DNA of 64,000 nt, taken from positions 16,997,001 through 17,061,000 of the forward strand of contig NC_046683.1 in the NCBI RefSeq assembly GCF_009870125.1, in the 5' to 3' direction. This DNA comes from Drosophila pseudoobscura. Lineage: Eukaryota; Arthropoda; Insecta; Diptera; Drosophilidae. Below, piece after piece: positions 33,101-43,454 of the stretch. The notes under the pieces were generated by a model. That model was given only the letters and a program-made list of their open reading frames with translations. It searched no databases and was not told where the DNA came from. The position numbers were made by a program, and so were the translations under genes. How positions within the stretch are numbered: the first letter of the stretch is position 1; each line of letters begins with the position of its first letter.

Positions 33101-34433
33101 TGCCCTCGTTGGCCTCATCGTAGCGTGTGGCACCGCATGTGTTCAGGACACGATTGAGCTTCTCGCGCTCCTCCGTGCGAAAGCCGCTGAGGTAAACGCA
33201 ACAGCCATCGAGGAGGGGCCCTGCCTTTTTGGCCTGACGCGGACAGATCTCGGCCAGAACTTGCTGGTAGTTCCGACTGCTACCGCTGCTGCTGGTTGTG
33301 GCCTGCTTCAGGAGATCCTTGGCTGGGGAGCTGGCGGCCAGGCTGCTCAGCGTCTCATTCACGGTGGTCATGTCGCTGCACATGCGACGGGAGCCAGAGA
33401 CAAAGCTAATCCTGGACAAATCCGACAGCTGGGTCTGGTCGCCCGGCCCCGTGCATGCCGCCGAGTGACGACTGCTGCTGCTCTTGGTGGGCGTGGAGAC
33501 CTTCTTGCCGGCGCGCACCTCGTAGTTTTTGGTGGGCAAGGCATACCCACGACTGTGGCTATCGAATATCCATTCGGGCAGCAGGACATCCTTCTTGAAG
33601 CGTATGGCCGCCTTGTACTTTTCGGTGTCCGTCTTGGACTGCTCGGTGATCACGATATCCACCACCTGAGAGCGAAAGGCGCGATGGTAGATCCCACCAT
33701 TATCATTGACCAGACGCATGACCTGATCCTTGCGCGCCACATCGAGACCGCTGCACGTGATGTTCGCCCCAAAGAACGTGGGCAGGCGGTACTTGTCAAA
33801 GTCTGGATCTATGGCTCGAATGCTCTCCTTTTGCCGCTTGCGACTCTGATCCCAGACGTACTGCACCCAATCGACGTGCATCACGGGGACACCGTTCAGC
33901 GTGGCCTGCTCATATTTGTTGGACTTGATGGTGTTTGAGATGAGGTGGGTGGTGCGGTGGCCGAAGCTCTGGAAGTATACGCCGCCCATCCATTTGATCA
34001 GTTTGCTCAGCTCCTCCTTCTTTTGCGGTGTGATGCCGGTGGCAGAGACCAGCAGATCCCGCATGGCCGTCGTGTAGATGGCACTGCTGCCCAGCGGTAT
34101 GGGCTCGTTGTGCCTCAGGCACGACACCAGGCAGGGCGGACCCAGTATCAGGGCCTTGGTCATTTGCAGTTGCTGAAAGAAATCGCCATCAAATTGGGCC
34201 AGCACGAAGACATCCTTTTTGGTTAGATTGCCGGCTGCTATCAGGGGATAGCCCTCGCTGGGCTTGATCTGGCGTATCTGGGTCTCGGCCAGCTGCTGGC
34301 CCATCAGCTCCAGTGCCGTCGTGAACTGCTCGAGGGTGTCCGGCTCATTGCTGTCGCTGGATTTCAGGTTGTTCACAAAATACGCGCAGATGGACTCATC
34401 CAGGCTCATCGTCATTTTGCTCGTTGCGTTCAC
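30120..34433 (-). CDS. mus101: mus101, TopBP1-type BRCT checkpoint scaffold
   Basis: A single uninterrupted 1437-codon exon. Several BRCT repeats are visible: about residues 115-200 (LIKWMGGVYF...HVDWVQYVWD), 212-300 (VNDNGGIYHRAF...LPEWIFDSH), 395-490 (LSGFRTEEREKLNRVLNTCG...RLDWLLESI), 640-720, 745-825 (VATLLGASV...TSAWLVQC), 1235-1320 (IQQLGGKLCDNL...AAGKWVLNIQYIE) and the C-terminal one. Pro/Ser-rich linkers with TP/SP sites separate them, including SPPDSPRTP near the middle. TopBP1 is needed for replication origin firing, ATR activation and chromosome condensation; the protein is nuclear. Length matches the Drosophila protein (about 1.4 kb residues). Methionines at codons 1, 7 and 9 leave the exact start open. 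It shares a divergent promoter with CG9941. Confidence 0.95.
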   Translation of the reverse strand: MNATSKMTMSLDESICAYFVNNLKSSDSNEPDTLEQFTTALELMGQQLAETQIRQIKPSEGYPLIAAGNLTKKDVFVLAQFDGDFFQQLQMTKALILGPPCLVSCLRHNEPIPLGSSAIYTTAMRDLLVSATGITPQKKEELSKLIKWMGGVYFQSFGHRTTHLISNTIKSNKYEQATLNGVPVMHVDWVQYVWDQSRKRQKESIRAIDPDFDKYRLPTFFGANITCSGLDVARKDQVMRLVNDNGGIYHRAFRSQVVDIVITEQSKTDTEKYKAAIRFKKDVLLPEWIFDSHSRGYALPTKNYEVRAGKKVSTPTKSSSSRHSAACTGPGDQTQLSDLSRISFVSGSRRMCSDMTTVNETLSSLAASSPAKDLLKQATTSSSGSSRNYQQVLAEICPRQAKKAGPLLDGCCVYLSGFRTEEREKLNRVLNTCGATRYDEANEGISHIIVGQLDDTEYRQWERDGLMGTVHVVRLDWLLESIRFGRLVNEVVHRVSLPQTREPDVASPASKRTLRSMNHSFKQPQLPIKKKLFEGEPEPEEEKPQDMDVELLNQYSQDQEPVAQLPPTAAANPEVSMLLNPAASSTQMEVRPALAAPLSRRLSAVAGALPLPDLSASTLSIDFDKLDYFTGVSVYVHKDSFNTEFYTQMLSECEAAQGLLVPASFSDEVDYAIVSFEVTFEPDSLPIRARHVVTELFLESCMKQNKLLPAEYYHLPVPSAASREPLTGMTIVVSIYAGLERDFINSVATLLGASVNKTFIKKEKPLLVCPTAEGSKYEGAIKWHYPVVTSAWLVQCAQAGEKLPYVDHLVGKSQADFPLISPRLKESNLRTPRRQGSETDQQQQSAMSSVAREEAENQPEAIPVPVTAPPPVVPVGPAPELTPLRNRRVSELAGVRRGSSSGSPSPPDSPRTPINQVYSQGYNFDFLEEFVERLDTDEGKECVRQIIREMRENQTPELERIRRQACTPVSHQNRRPAPGIPEFCLTPEFKQRMADDFERRWRLPTQAIQPDTPISVIRKRVMRITCETLGIDYDDDVEEDHPPPIQKNQKLNFDRRSPKTPKATTKPKPPSPAKKTPPRVSVSLLSGSASGSPFVPSTQSPGGVGAAESTINFDKISFEETTTAGAAATAIEPLNRHNSPDVKQITDYLKNCESRRNSLKRNHDSHLESAESEVQFVQPFESEGFALGTEDMVDWRDPAEFNAAKRRSSGSPRMQHAGTPCFSISCGDDDEKRAELIDRIQQLGGKLCDNLVNYDDACTHLLCERPNRGEKMLACIAAGKWVLNIQYIEQCHARGHFLDEAQHEWGNPRALNLPTLAPEEDVIAVAAHRWRTELSVSGGGAYSEHRVILSLHERSGAAIRNVLRAGGACILEPRSPFAQDPLVATATDCFVDIKKAPLAPRDLAHLQHCGVRIFTQLAINYYLMHGREANLEKYVVK

Positions 34434-34587
34434 TTCTGGTATTAAATAATTGTTTTTGTTTTTCGCAACGTTTTCACATACGCTATTTTGGCGCCCGTTT
34501 GTTGTTGCCCTTCAAGGCAGGGTCGCTTTGACTGCAATAGTGGAAAAACACTGCCTGATACAACACCAAACACTCAGCCGATAGTGC

Positions 34588-34595
34588 TATCGATA
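34588..34595. promoter_or_regulatory. DRE (TATCGATA) in the mus101 / CG9941 divergent promoter
   Basis: A perfect DRE lies 155 bp upstream of the mus101 start and 185 bp upstream of the CG9941 start, within a 346-bp gap between the two start codons. A bidirectional housekeeping promoter controlled by DREF is the simple reading. Confidence 0.7.
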
Positions 34596-34779
34596 AGTGC
34601 AGGGCTACACGATACTCTGTGTTATCGCACTTTGTTGCTCTGTAATCGCAATATTGAGGAAAGGAAAGCAAAGGAAAAGAAAAATAGTTTGGGAACAAAC
34701 AATAAAATCAACATAAAGACAGTCTATACGGGCTACAGTTTAGTGAAAAGCCAAGCCAACCCAACATCCTCCCTCATAA

Positions 34780-37337
34780 ATGGGCAACTTTGTGAGCAGG
34801 CAGAACGCGGCGGTCGAGGAAGCAGACCAGATACCCAACAATGCCTACAAATATCCGCCTCGAATGGGCAACTTCTTTGGCACTCACTTCATAATGGGCG
34901 GCGAGCGCTTCGACACGCCCCAACCGGAATCGTATCTGTTTGGTGAGAATGCGGATTTGAATTTCCTGGGCAATCGACCCACGGCTTTCCCCTATCCCCC
35001 GCCCCAGGCGAATGAGCCAACCAAGACCCTAAAGAGTCTGGTCAACATCCGCAAGGAGTCTGTGCGTTTTGTTCGTGTGCCAAATGACAAGAAACCGGAC
35101 TGTGTGGATGCCGCCGCCAGCCCCATAAAGGAGAAACCCAAGCCGATAGAGATCCTGGATGATTTAGACAAGACGAATGTAACCATTGAGGATGTCGACG
35201 GGAATGTCCTCTGCTCCATGGGCCTGGGCGGCGGCAGTTCGGACTCTGTGGCCCCGCCGCCGCCCTGCTGCTACAACATTGAGTTCACCTTCGATTCGGA
35301 CGCCAAGTGTGCGATCACCGTGTACTATTTTGCCAGCGAGGAGGTCAGTCCCAGCGGCGTGACCTTGGTGGCTCGCGAGGGCCTCACCTCGGAGACGTAT
35401 CACTTTGACAAGGGCATCAATCAGAGCTTCTCGCAGCCGGGGCATGTGTTCAATCCCCAAGTGATACCAGAAGATGATTTCATTTACAATTCAGGCCGAG
35501 AGCAGTATCCCGTGGCCATACACTGTGTGGTGGAGGAAGGCAACGACGAGTGCCGCCAGTCGCACACGACCATCTGTGTGATCGACCATCACCCGGAGAC
35601 GAACAGCTATGTGCTGCGGGCCCTCAAGCAGAAGATCTTTGTCGATGGGTTGTGTTATCTGCTGCAGGAGATCTATGGCATTGAGAACAAGGCAGTTAAC
35701 AAGTCCTCCATTGACGAGGATATCGACGATCATGGCAGCGAGTGTGTCATATGCATGAGCGAGACCCGGGACACCCTCATCCTGCCCTGTCGCCATCTCT
35801 GTTTGTGCAACTCGTGCGCGGATTCGTTGCGCTATCAGGCCAACAATTGTCCCATCTGTCGGGCTCCGTTCCGGGCTCTGCTGCAGATACGGGCCGTGCA
35901 GAAGGGCATCAGCACTCATGTGCTGCATCAGAATACCCCGACATCGGCTGGCGGGGATGCGGCGCCCGTGGATGTGCCACCGGGATACGTCCCCGTTTCG
36001 CTAATTGAGGCACTCAATGGGCCACCACAGTATGTGGCCAGGGCCAGGTGAGAGTCAGAGCCATTCCGCCTCAAGAAACGACTGTTTAATCCTCCTTTTA
36101 TTTTGCAGGACAAGCGAGCATGACATTACAGACACCGCGGCCACTGTGGCCGCCTCCACAATGACCAGCAGCGACATCAAGGCCACCTCGCCAGTGAAGT
36201 CCAACAGCACGCGTCGTCCCAAGATCAAGAAGAATGCCTCAACGTGCACTTCGACCAGCGAGGTGGGGACCATCACCACCCCCCAAACAGTTGGCGGCAC
36301 CTCTGTGGTGGAGATCGAAAGCGATCCCAAAAAGACCTCGGCCACGGCCACTTCTACCACACCCACCACACTGGTGCAGGAGGAGGCCAAGCAGGACAAG
36401 CTGCAGATTGTGAATGAGCGTAAGTACCCCACAGCCAGAGGAGCAGGGACAGGGACTGGATCGGGAGGTGATGCATCTGCTGGCACCGATGACGATGTGG
36501 ACAGCGAGAACGAGAAGCTTTCGCCATTGCTATCGCCGGGCAGCAAGAGCAGGAACCGCTCGAACAAGTCACTCAAGCAGGTTGTGGCCTGCCTGGAGGC
36601 GGACGATGCGGACAAGAAGGGCGGCAGCGGCAGCATCTCGGGAGCAGGTGGCGATAGTGGAGTGGCCAGCGATGAGACGAGCAGCAAGAAGAGCGGTGCC
36701 TCGCTCAAGCGAGCCAAGCCCAGGCCCGAGCTAACGAGCAGCAGCGGTGGCAGTGGTACGGCTGGTAGCTCCGCTGAACCGGCGGCTGATGATTCGGACT
36801 ACTATACGCCCGAGGATACGCAGAACTCGATACTAAGTCCACTCTGTCCCACGGAGAAGGAGCGAGAGCGGGCTAAAAGCGGTGACCCGCTGTGCGGAGG
36901 AGCAGGCGGCGGCAATGCAAGTGGTGGCAGCCGTGGCGGTGGCGTCGGGGGAGGCACCACCCCGACCAGTGTGGTGGTGGGCTTTAGCAGTGCAATGAAG
37001 AAGAATCTACATAAGAAATCCACCTCGGTGGGCAACATGGTGGGCTCCGGCTCGGGCGCAGTTGTTGACTTGAAGTCCAACAATGTTAGCTCCCTGCCAG
37101 GTAGGATTTCCTCCTCTTTGCATAACGGAAACGGTACCCCTTTAAATGATTTCTCAACCCGTTTCAGATATGCTGGATAGTCCGATTAGCGGCAATTCGG
37201 CATCCACACGCAGCTCCAGTGATAGCTACTCATCCAGCTCATCGACAAAGCAATTGCTTAGCTCGAATCCAACCACAACGGCGGCCAACATCATTGTGGA
37301 CGATAAGACAGCTCTGCAGAATGCAGTCAATGTCTGA
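34780..37337 (+). CDS. CG9941: CG9941, Mahogunin-type RING E3 ubiquitin ligase (MGRN1/RNF157 family)
   Basis: Exons 34780-36047, 36109-37100 and 37168-37337, with GT-AG junctions (ARA/R/TSEHD and SSLP/D/MLDSPISGN), giving 809 residues. The start MGNFVSRQN fits the N-myristoylation pattern (Gly2, Ser6). The family's N-terminal block follows: YKYPPRMGNFFGTHFIMGGE, ESYLFGENADLNFLGNRP, LVNIRKESVRFVR. Next comes the beta-rich substrate-binding domain (NIEFTFDSDAKCAITVYYFA). The RING begins at Cys322-x2-Cys325, has the CRHLCLCNSCA ligands, and ends with Cys357-x2-Cys360. After residue 423 the tail is long, Ser/Gly-rich and disordered. Mahogunin ligases act in endosomal traffic, for instance on TSG101. 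Retaining intron 1 would end the protein at once (AGG TGA), giving 423 residues. Confidence 0.93.
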
Positions 37338-37652
37338 GGCAAAACCAAAACTCAATTTTGGTTTTATATCTAAACGCTTGTTTATCCTTATTTATTTCTG
37401 TAGTATTGTAATTTTTAGTTAAATCGAACGAACGCTGGCGACGAGTAGGAGGAAGAGCCGGAGAAGGGGAATAGGAAGAAGGAAGAATGATGAGTCGGCA
37501 GCAACCAGGAGGGACACTTAACCAGTATATAGACAGACACACACACAAACACACTTACCCGTACACTAACCCACATATGTCTAGCATGCATGTGTATGTA
37601 GTTTAATTAATGTAGATTAATGGCTTGGGTATATTACAACAATACAAACAAT

Positions 37653-37658
37653 AATAAA
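37653..37658 (+). terminator. Poly(A) signal of CG9941
   Basis: AATAAA 316 bp after the stop codon, followed by a GT-rich stretch. Confidence 0.6.
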
Positions 37659-37689
37659 TTGTGCTTCGGGCACAACATTCCAAAATTGA

Positions 37690-38885
37690 TAACAAATCGT
37701 TTTTAGTTTTTAGTGATGGGACTGCTTCCAGCTGGTTAGTCGATTATACCCAAGTCCAACATATTCCAAAATGATTGTGTAATTGATTTAAGAGTTTGCC
37801 CAGAGAATTTCCTTATAATATTTAAGGGGTTTAATTATTAATTAAACACAATTTTCTATCGATTAGAGCTATGAAACTTGTGTCATGCTTGTTAGCTTTT
37901 TGCCAAATGGCTTTACTATCGACACTTTGCGCTGGACATTATTTCAGTCCAGACTAAACAAATATTGTTCTACTAATTATTTTTGTTAAAATAAATAGTT
38001 AAATAAGCTTAACTTCTATCGATAACTATAGTGTCATAGGAGTTAGCTTTTTGCCCGGCATGCATGACCATCGAAAGTTCGCGCTGCCATCACTAGAGGT
38101 CACAATTGGGCAACATTTTGTTTACTTTCGCTAATATTTAAACATTTCAATCAGAGTTAATGAAATATAACGACTTCAGCTTGAATTGTGCACAAGTTTG
38201 AGCGGGTTGTGGTTCGGTGCTAAGGTATGTACAGTTACCAAATCTCAGTGTCCAGTACTACCTACCCCCCCACTCACGTGTCGTCCGGTCAAGGGTCCTG
38301 CTAGTCTTGTTTTTTTTTTGGGTTGTTTAATGGTATGTGCGTTTCTGCCGATTGCCGGACAAGTGCGTAATTGATTTTTTGTGGTCTGAATTATTTATTT
38401 ACCCAGCAGCAGCCCCCTACCACCTTTTATGAAGAGCCTCTGGTTCGTTTTTTTAAATGTTTTTTTATTGCAAATTTCCATAGAAAAACTCCTGCGAACC
38501 GTACACAAAAAAAAGCACACACACGTTTTAACATTATTTTATGGATATTAATCATAGGTACAGATTTGATTTAATATACGCATTATCCACTCTATATGGT
38601 ATGCTGTATATATATGTATTTGTATGGGATATAACTATATTAATTTTGACTAGTCCTTTTTGCATAACAAACTTTTGGGTTGAAAATTCGACTAAAAATT
38701 TCGATTTAAAGCGAAACAAATATAATATGGGGTGGGCGGTAAGGGGAACTAAATTGAACACTAAAACACACATTCAATAGCCTCCTCCTGGTGATGGAAG
38801 GATATTGGTGTAGCAGCAGCTGTAGCTGGTTTCTTGGGAGGGAAGTGTCTAATGGGGGGGTCTAATGGGGGTTGTGTGGTGTATC
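37690..38885. other. Intergenic region between CG9941 and the downstream NnaD-side exons
   Basis: Contains two diverged direct-repeat units (about 37845-37945 and 38010-38090), each with CTATCGA and TTAGCTTTTTGCC blocks. A sequence near 38180-38225 resembles a 5' exon with a GTATGT donor, but no partner exon is visible on the + strand. The rest is AT-rich. Confidence 0.45.
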
Positions 38886-41800
38886 CTACTTGGCAGCTCC
38901 GTTGGACAAAGTGCGGTTCTTGCGCTTCTTCAGCTTGGTCTTCACCTTGCGCACCAGATTGACCGTGTCCAGGTTGATGGCCGTCGTGGACGATTTGCTG
39001 ATCTGTATGGTGGTGCTGCTGTTTCGCTGATACTGCAGCAAACCACCGCCGCCGCCGCCGCTGCTAATGCTTCCAGTTGCTGCTCCGAGTCCTGCATTGT
39101 GCCCCGTGCTAGCCTTGCCCGGCAGTCCGGCTGCATTGCGCATCCGGCGAGAGCTGCTACTGCTGCCGGGCGCCATGCTTGGCTGCTGGACGGCAGTGAC
39201 CACTAGTCCGCCCGTCTTGAACTTGCTGGTACGTCGTGCATGCTGGGGATTGATCATTCCAGCGGAGTAATGGCGTCCGCTGCCCGAACTGGCCACCGAT
39301 GGATTCTTGAACATCATCCGCTGGCCCTGAGGCGGGTGGTGCTGCTGCAACTGGTGCTGATGCTGGTGCTGGTGTTGCTGCTGCAATGCCGCGCCGCCGG
39401 AACTGCCGCGGGTGCGGGCAAAGCGCGTGACCAGCTGCGTGGTCTCGGCAATCTTCATCATGCTGCTCGACTTGCGTTTGACCTTCAGACCACCACTGCT
39501 GGCATCGGGGCCAAAGCCGGACGCGGTCTTGACACCCAACGATTGTTTCTTGCCCAACTGCATGGGCTTGAACGAGCGCATCGCCTCACGCTGCTGTTGA
39601 TCCTCTACGCGTATGAGACGCTGCGGCTGCGTTTTCTTGTGCTCCTCCTGTTGCTGCCACATGATAAGTTTCTGGGAGCAGGCGCTGCAAAGTGGTTTGA
39701 GATTTATCTGCAGAAGTAAGACCCTCTATTGAACACTTACTTGAACAAATCCACTTGCTCGAGTTTCGACCTGTGCTTGCGTGTGGCACCCAAAAGGGCG
39801 GGCGCTGCTGCTCCTGCTGCTGCTGCTGCTGTAATGCCTCCACCCGCCTCTCTGCCACTGGCAACGAACATGGGGCGGCTTCCTGATGCTCCTCCTCCTC
39901 CCCCACCAGCGCTGCGTATGGCATTGGCTACATTGGTCATGGTGCTCATCTGAGCCTGTGACTGGGCCTGAGCCTGGGCCTGGGCCTGGGCCTGACTCTG
40001 GTTCATGTGACCCCTAACCCAGGAGAGCGGTCGTCCATCGGGCTCCCCATGGACTCCTGTCCAAATTTTTTTCTTCAGCGATAGCTTGAGCTGCAGATCA
40101 TCCGCTGAGGACGTGTTTGTGGCATGTCGCTGGGGTATAAAGTTGCTGGGAACATTCCTGTGCACAGAAAAAGGATCAATGGAGATCGGGGGTCGGGTGT
40201 CGGGTGTCGATCGATTGATTGGCTTACCTTCGTGGCGGTGGCTTGATCTTCATCGCTGCCTTGGCCTCGTTTATATAGAAATTGGCTGCATGTTTGCTGA
40301 TGCTGTTGCTGTTGCCGGAAAGGGCCGCCTCCTGGTCGAGATTGTGCCACGAGTAGGTACGCCTGGCCGACGACGTTACTCCACTGCTGCTGCCCTGCTG
40401 CTTGTACATTCCCATGCCCAGATTCGCTCCGCCATCCAGTTCGGGAGCTGTGCGTGGCGTTAGCTTGTAGATGTCGAGCTTCTTGCCACCACCAGGGGTA
40501 TTGCTCTTCGAGGGCGTGGTCACAATCAGCTCCGGTGGCATGTGGGCGGGCTTTGGCTTCTGCACCACCGTGTCGCCGATCTCCTCGATGTAGCGCCTCT
40601 GCAGATCGCTCTGGAGCAGGGTGTGCCGCAGAGGGGCCACCGCCCCGTAACCACTCGGCCCGCTTGTGGGCGAGTGCTCCTCATCGTCGGTGGAGAAGTG
40701 CAGATCGGAGCCAGGATCGGTGGTGGGTAGATCCAGCGTGGTGCGCACCACCTCGCCGCGCTTCTTGACCGCCTTGTTGCGCACACGAGTGCGACGCGTC
40801 TGTAAGCACTAATGAGGATTACCAGTGGAAGGACAGTGATTATTCTCGTGAGTGGAGTGCAGTGGTGGACTCTGGTGGTGGGAGGACTCTACCTTCTTGC
40901 GGCGATATATGAAGATCTTGCGATTGGCCAGCCACAACCGAAAATTGCGATCCACATGCAGCTTGGGATTCGATGGCGGCTTCTTCTTCTCCGTGGGCAT
41001 AAACTTCTTCTTCTTGGACTTCTGTTTAGACGAACCCCCCGTGCTACCAGCCCCAGACTGGCTCGTGGCAGCACCGCAGGTTGTCCTTCCCACTGCTGGC
41101 TTCTTTTGTGTCTCTGTGGGAGTGGCTGCCTCACTATCCTGCGATTGGGAGCTCGATCCAGTGCTGTCGGAGCTTTCCTTTTCTTTGTGTTTCTTTGGGG
41201 ATTTCTTCAACTGCTTGCGCATAAACTGATCTGCCAGCAAAGCGCTGGCCTCTGAGCCGGCGGCGGGAGCAGCCCCACCACCTTTGAGGCGCTTGCCAAC
41301 GGGCGGCGCTGGCGTCTTGGTGACACCCATTTTGTGGCGGCGTCGCTTCAGTGTGGTGAGGGCCTTAAACTTGCGCTGGAACAGCGGCGTGAAGTAAATG
41401 CGATCCAGTTCGTGCATCACCTTCCTCATGCGACGCACGCGGAACTGCATGTTGCAACAGGAAAGGGCAAGGCAGGACAGGGGCAGGTCAGGGGCAGGGT
41501 TGCAAGGTGCATTACGGTGCTGTGAGTGGCTTGAAGCAGCACCACCTACCTTTCGTATCTCATGCACGACCTCGGGCGAACTGGGCGGAGCTCTTATGGG
41601 GGCACAGCAGGGTCCCTCGAGGTCGGAAGCCGTGATTGAGTGCTTGCCCTCGTTGTCCGAGCTGGAGCTGCAGTTGCCCTCGTCGCTAGGTGGGGGTGGG
41701 GTTAAAGGTCGCAACAGAAATGTTTGAAGGGTTAGTATTGGGTGGCTCTGTGAGGTTTATACAGTTAGTAAATTAGGGGGCAATCATTGAAACCCCAACC

Positions 41801-42422
41801 CATCTATCCCTTGATTCGTTGAGACTTTGCGTATGCCCCTGTTCTAGTATGTAACAATTTCCCATAAGCGTATGGACACACACACAGATGAACCAGGAAT
41901 AAAGTACTGCAAAATCAGCTGTTTTTTGGTTGTCAGTCACGTGTGAACGCGGAAAGGCAAAAAAGCTTGGAAAATACTCCAATATTACAGCCAGTAGAAA
42001 AGAATACGATTTTTAGAAGGAGTATAGCATTACACCTGACTGTTTTTTGCCAGTCACATGTAAACTACGAATATAGATCGGAAAATACTCCACTATTATA
42101 GGAAACAAAATGCAATTAGTAGACAATTAATAAGATTTTTAGAAAGAGTATAGTATTGCAAAGTCAGCTGTTTATTTTTGCCAGTCACGTGTGAATGGTG
42201 AAAATAAAATCCTACGCAAAAGCAACACTTAAAACCCATATCTTTAAGAAATATACTTATGCTCGTAGTCGCTTTTACGGGTAAAAACTATGCTTTTAGG
42301 ATCTAACAACAACAACTGAGTAGTCCGTACCTTGAGTAATCCGATAATGGTATATTCAATGGCTCGTCTGCACTAGAGCCTTCTCTCATCAGTCTTTCGA
42401 TGATTTTGGATCGCAACCTGTC
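38886..42422 (-). CDS. Downstream exon block, probable long C-terminal extension of NnaD
   Basis: Six exons join in frame on GT-AG junctions: 42331-42422, 41550-41685, 40893-41444, 40228-40799, 39741-40157 and 38886-39684. The translation runs IIERLMREGSSADEPLNIPL, then a Ser-rich acidic patch, then a basic segment VRRMRKVMHELDRIYFTP and FKALTTLKRRRHKMG, Lys-rich tracts (KSKKKKF), a conserved-looking FRLWLANRKIFIYRRKK, an (AQ)n run encoded at about 39956-40003, poly-Gly and His/Gln runs, and a lysine-rich end (KVKTKLKKRKNRTLSNGAAK). No Met-led first exon is visible. The block starts in phase 0 on the same strand just below the NnaD catalytic exons. A join from a weak donor at 43613 (AAA/GTAAAG) in the last catalytic exon would be in frame. 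No catalytic domain is seen in it. It could instead be a separate gene with an unseen start. Confidence 0.65.
41898..42212. repeat. Three tandem units of about 125 bp with CAGCTG and CACGTG boxes
   Basis: Units start near 41898, 42021 and 42147 (the last truncated). Each has a GTA(C/T)TGCA block, TCAGCTGTTT or CTGACTGTTT, TTGCCAGTCAC(G/A)TGT(G/A)AA, then GGAAAATACTCCA and GATTTTTAGAA(G/A)G. A related single copy occurs at 48534-48615. It lies in an intron of the NnaD-side exon block. Confidence 0.8.
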
Positions 42423-43454
42423 CTGTTGTTTGAGTAAATTTAAAATCTATTGTAAATGTTAATGCATTTGGATTAGTTAGAAATCATAACCAGGCGAAAA
42501 GTAAAAAATAACCTTAATTAAAGAAAGTAAAAATATATAAATATCATAAAAGAAAATGTGGATACAAATACAAAGCAGAAAAGCAGCAAAGAAATCAAAA
42601 ACTAAACTACAATGTGGATACAAAATCTACTGTATAGATGGTATTTATTTCAAAAAATAATATTCTCCGGTTATAATAATACGCTTTTTTTTTGCTTAGG
42701 ACTAAACAAATTTAAACTAAAATTAAGGTAAAGTAAGGGTTAAAAAAAAAACAATCAAGTTATAGAATAATTATTGTAAGAGAAATAGAGTTCCGAGAGA
42801 GTGCGCCTGGCTGTAGAGGATGGCTGTGCTGTGTGTACATCTAATATTATATGTAGTATAAAATACGTGGGATATTGGGTGGATTGATAGTGTGGTATAT
42901 AAACGATATATATATATATCCTCCCATTGCGTGTATAGGATCTCTGGGGAACTATCCACGCAATTGGGAATTCAAAAACATTAGAAAAACTACGATACGC
43001 GCAAATAGACAGCATTCAAATTAATTCAATGCCGTACATACGTACATATGTATGTATATATCTATACATCTCTATATCTATATATATAGATCTTTGGCTC
43101 TGGCCGATGTGTGGGACGCTGCTTACGCGGTTTTTCTTCTCTTCGCAATTTTCTCATCGTGTGTGGGATCGTGTGTGTATATACATATATGGGGTATATG
43201 TTGTATATATGTATGTATAAATATGGGATCTGATTTGTCAGCACAGCACAGCGCGATAGCGATACGATAGGATTACGATTATCAGGCAAACAACAGGGAT
43301 AACAATTCCGATAACGATAACAAATACATTTTTAGAGCGAGAGATACATCATGGGCACTACAGCGGCACTACTACTTGTATGGTATACTCTGTGTTTGTT
43401 TTTGTGTGTGTTTGTTTGTAGTGTTTGAGAAAGAGTTTCCGGAGAGAACCGTTC
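42423..43454. other. Spacer between the short NnaD end and the downstream exon block
   Basis: AT-rich with TATATA and TATG runs. It must hold the 3' UTR of the short NnaD form. I see no exon that clearly bridges the two coding blocks. Confidence 0.5.

Noticed and set aside
32955-33938. 327-codon open frame on the + strand
   Set aside because: It is antisense to mus101, whose BRCT coding sequence explains the whole stretch. The frame's composition (Ala/Leu/Gly/His rich) is the usual shadow of GC-rich codons.
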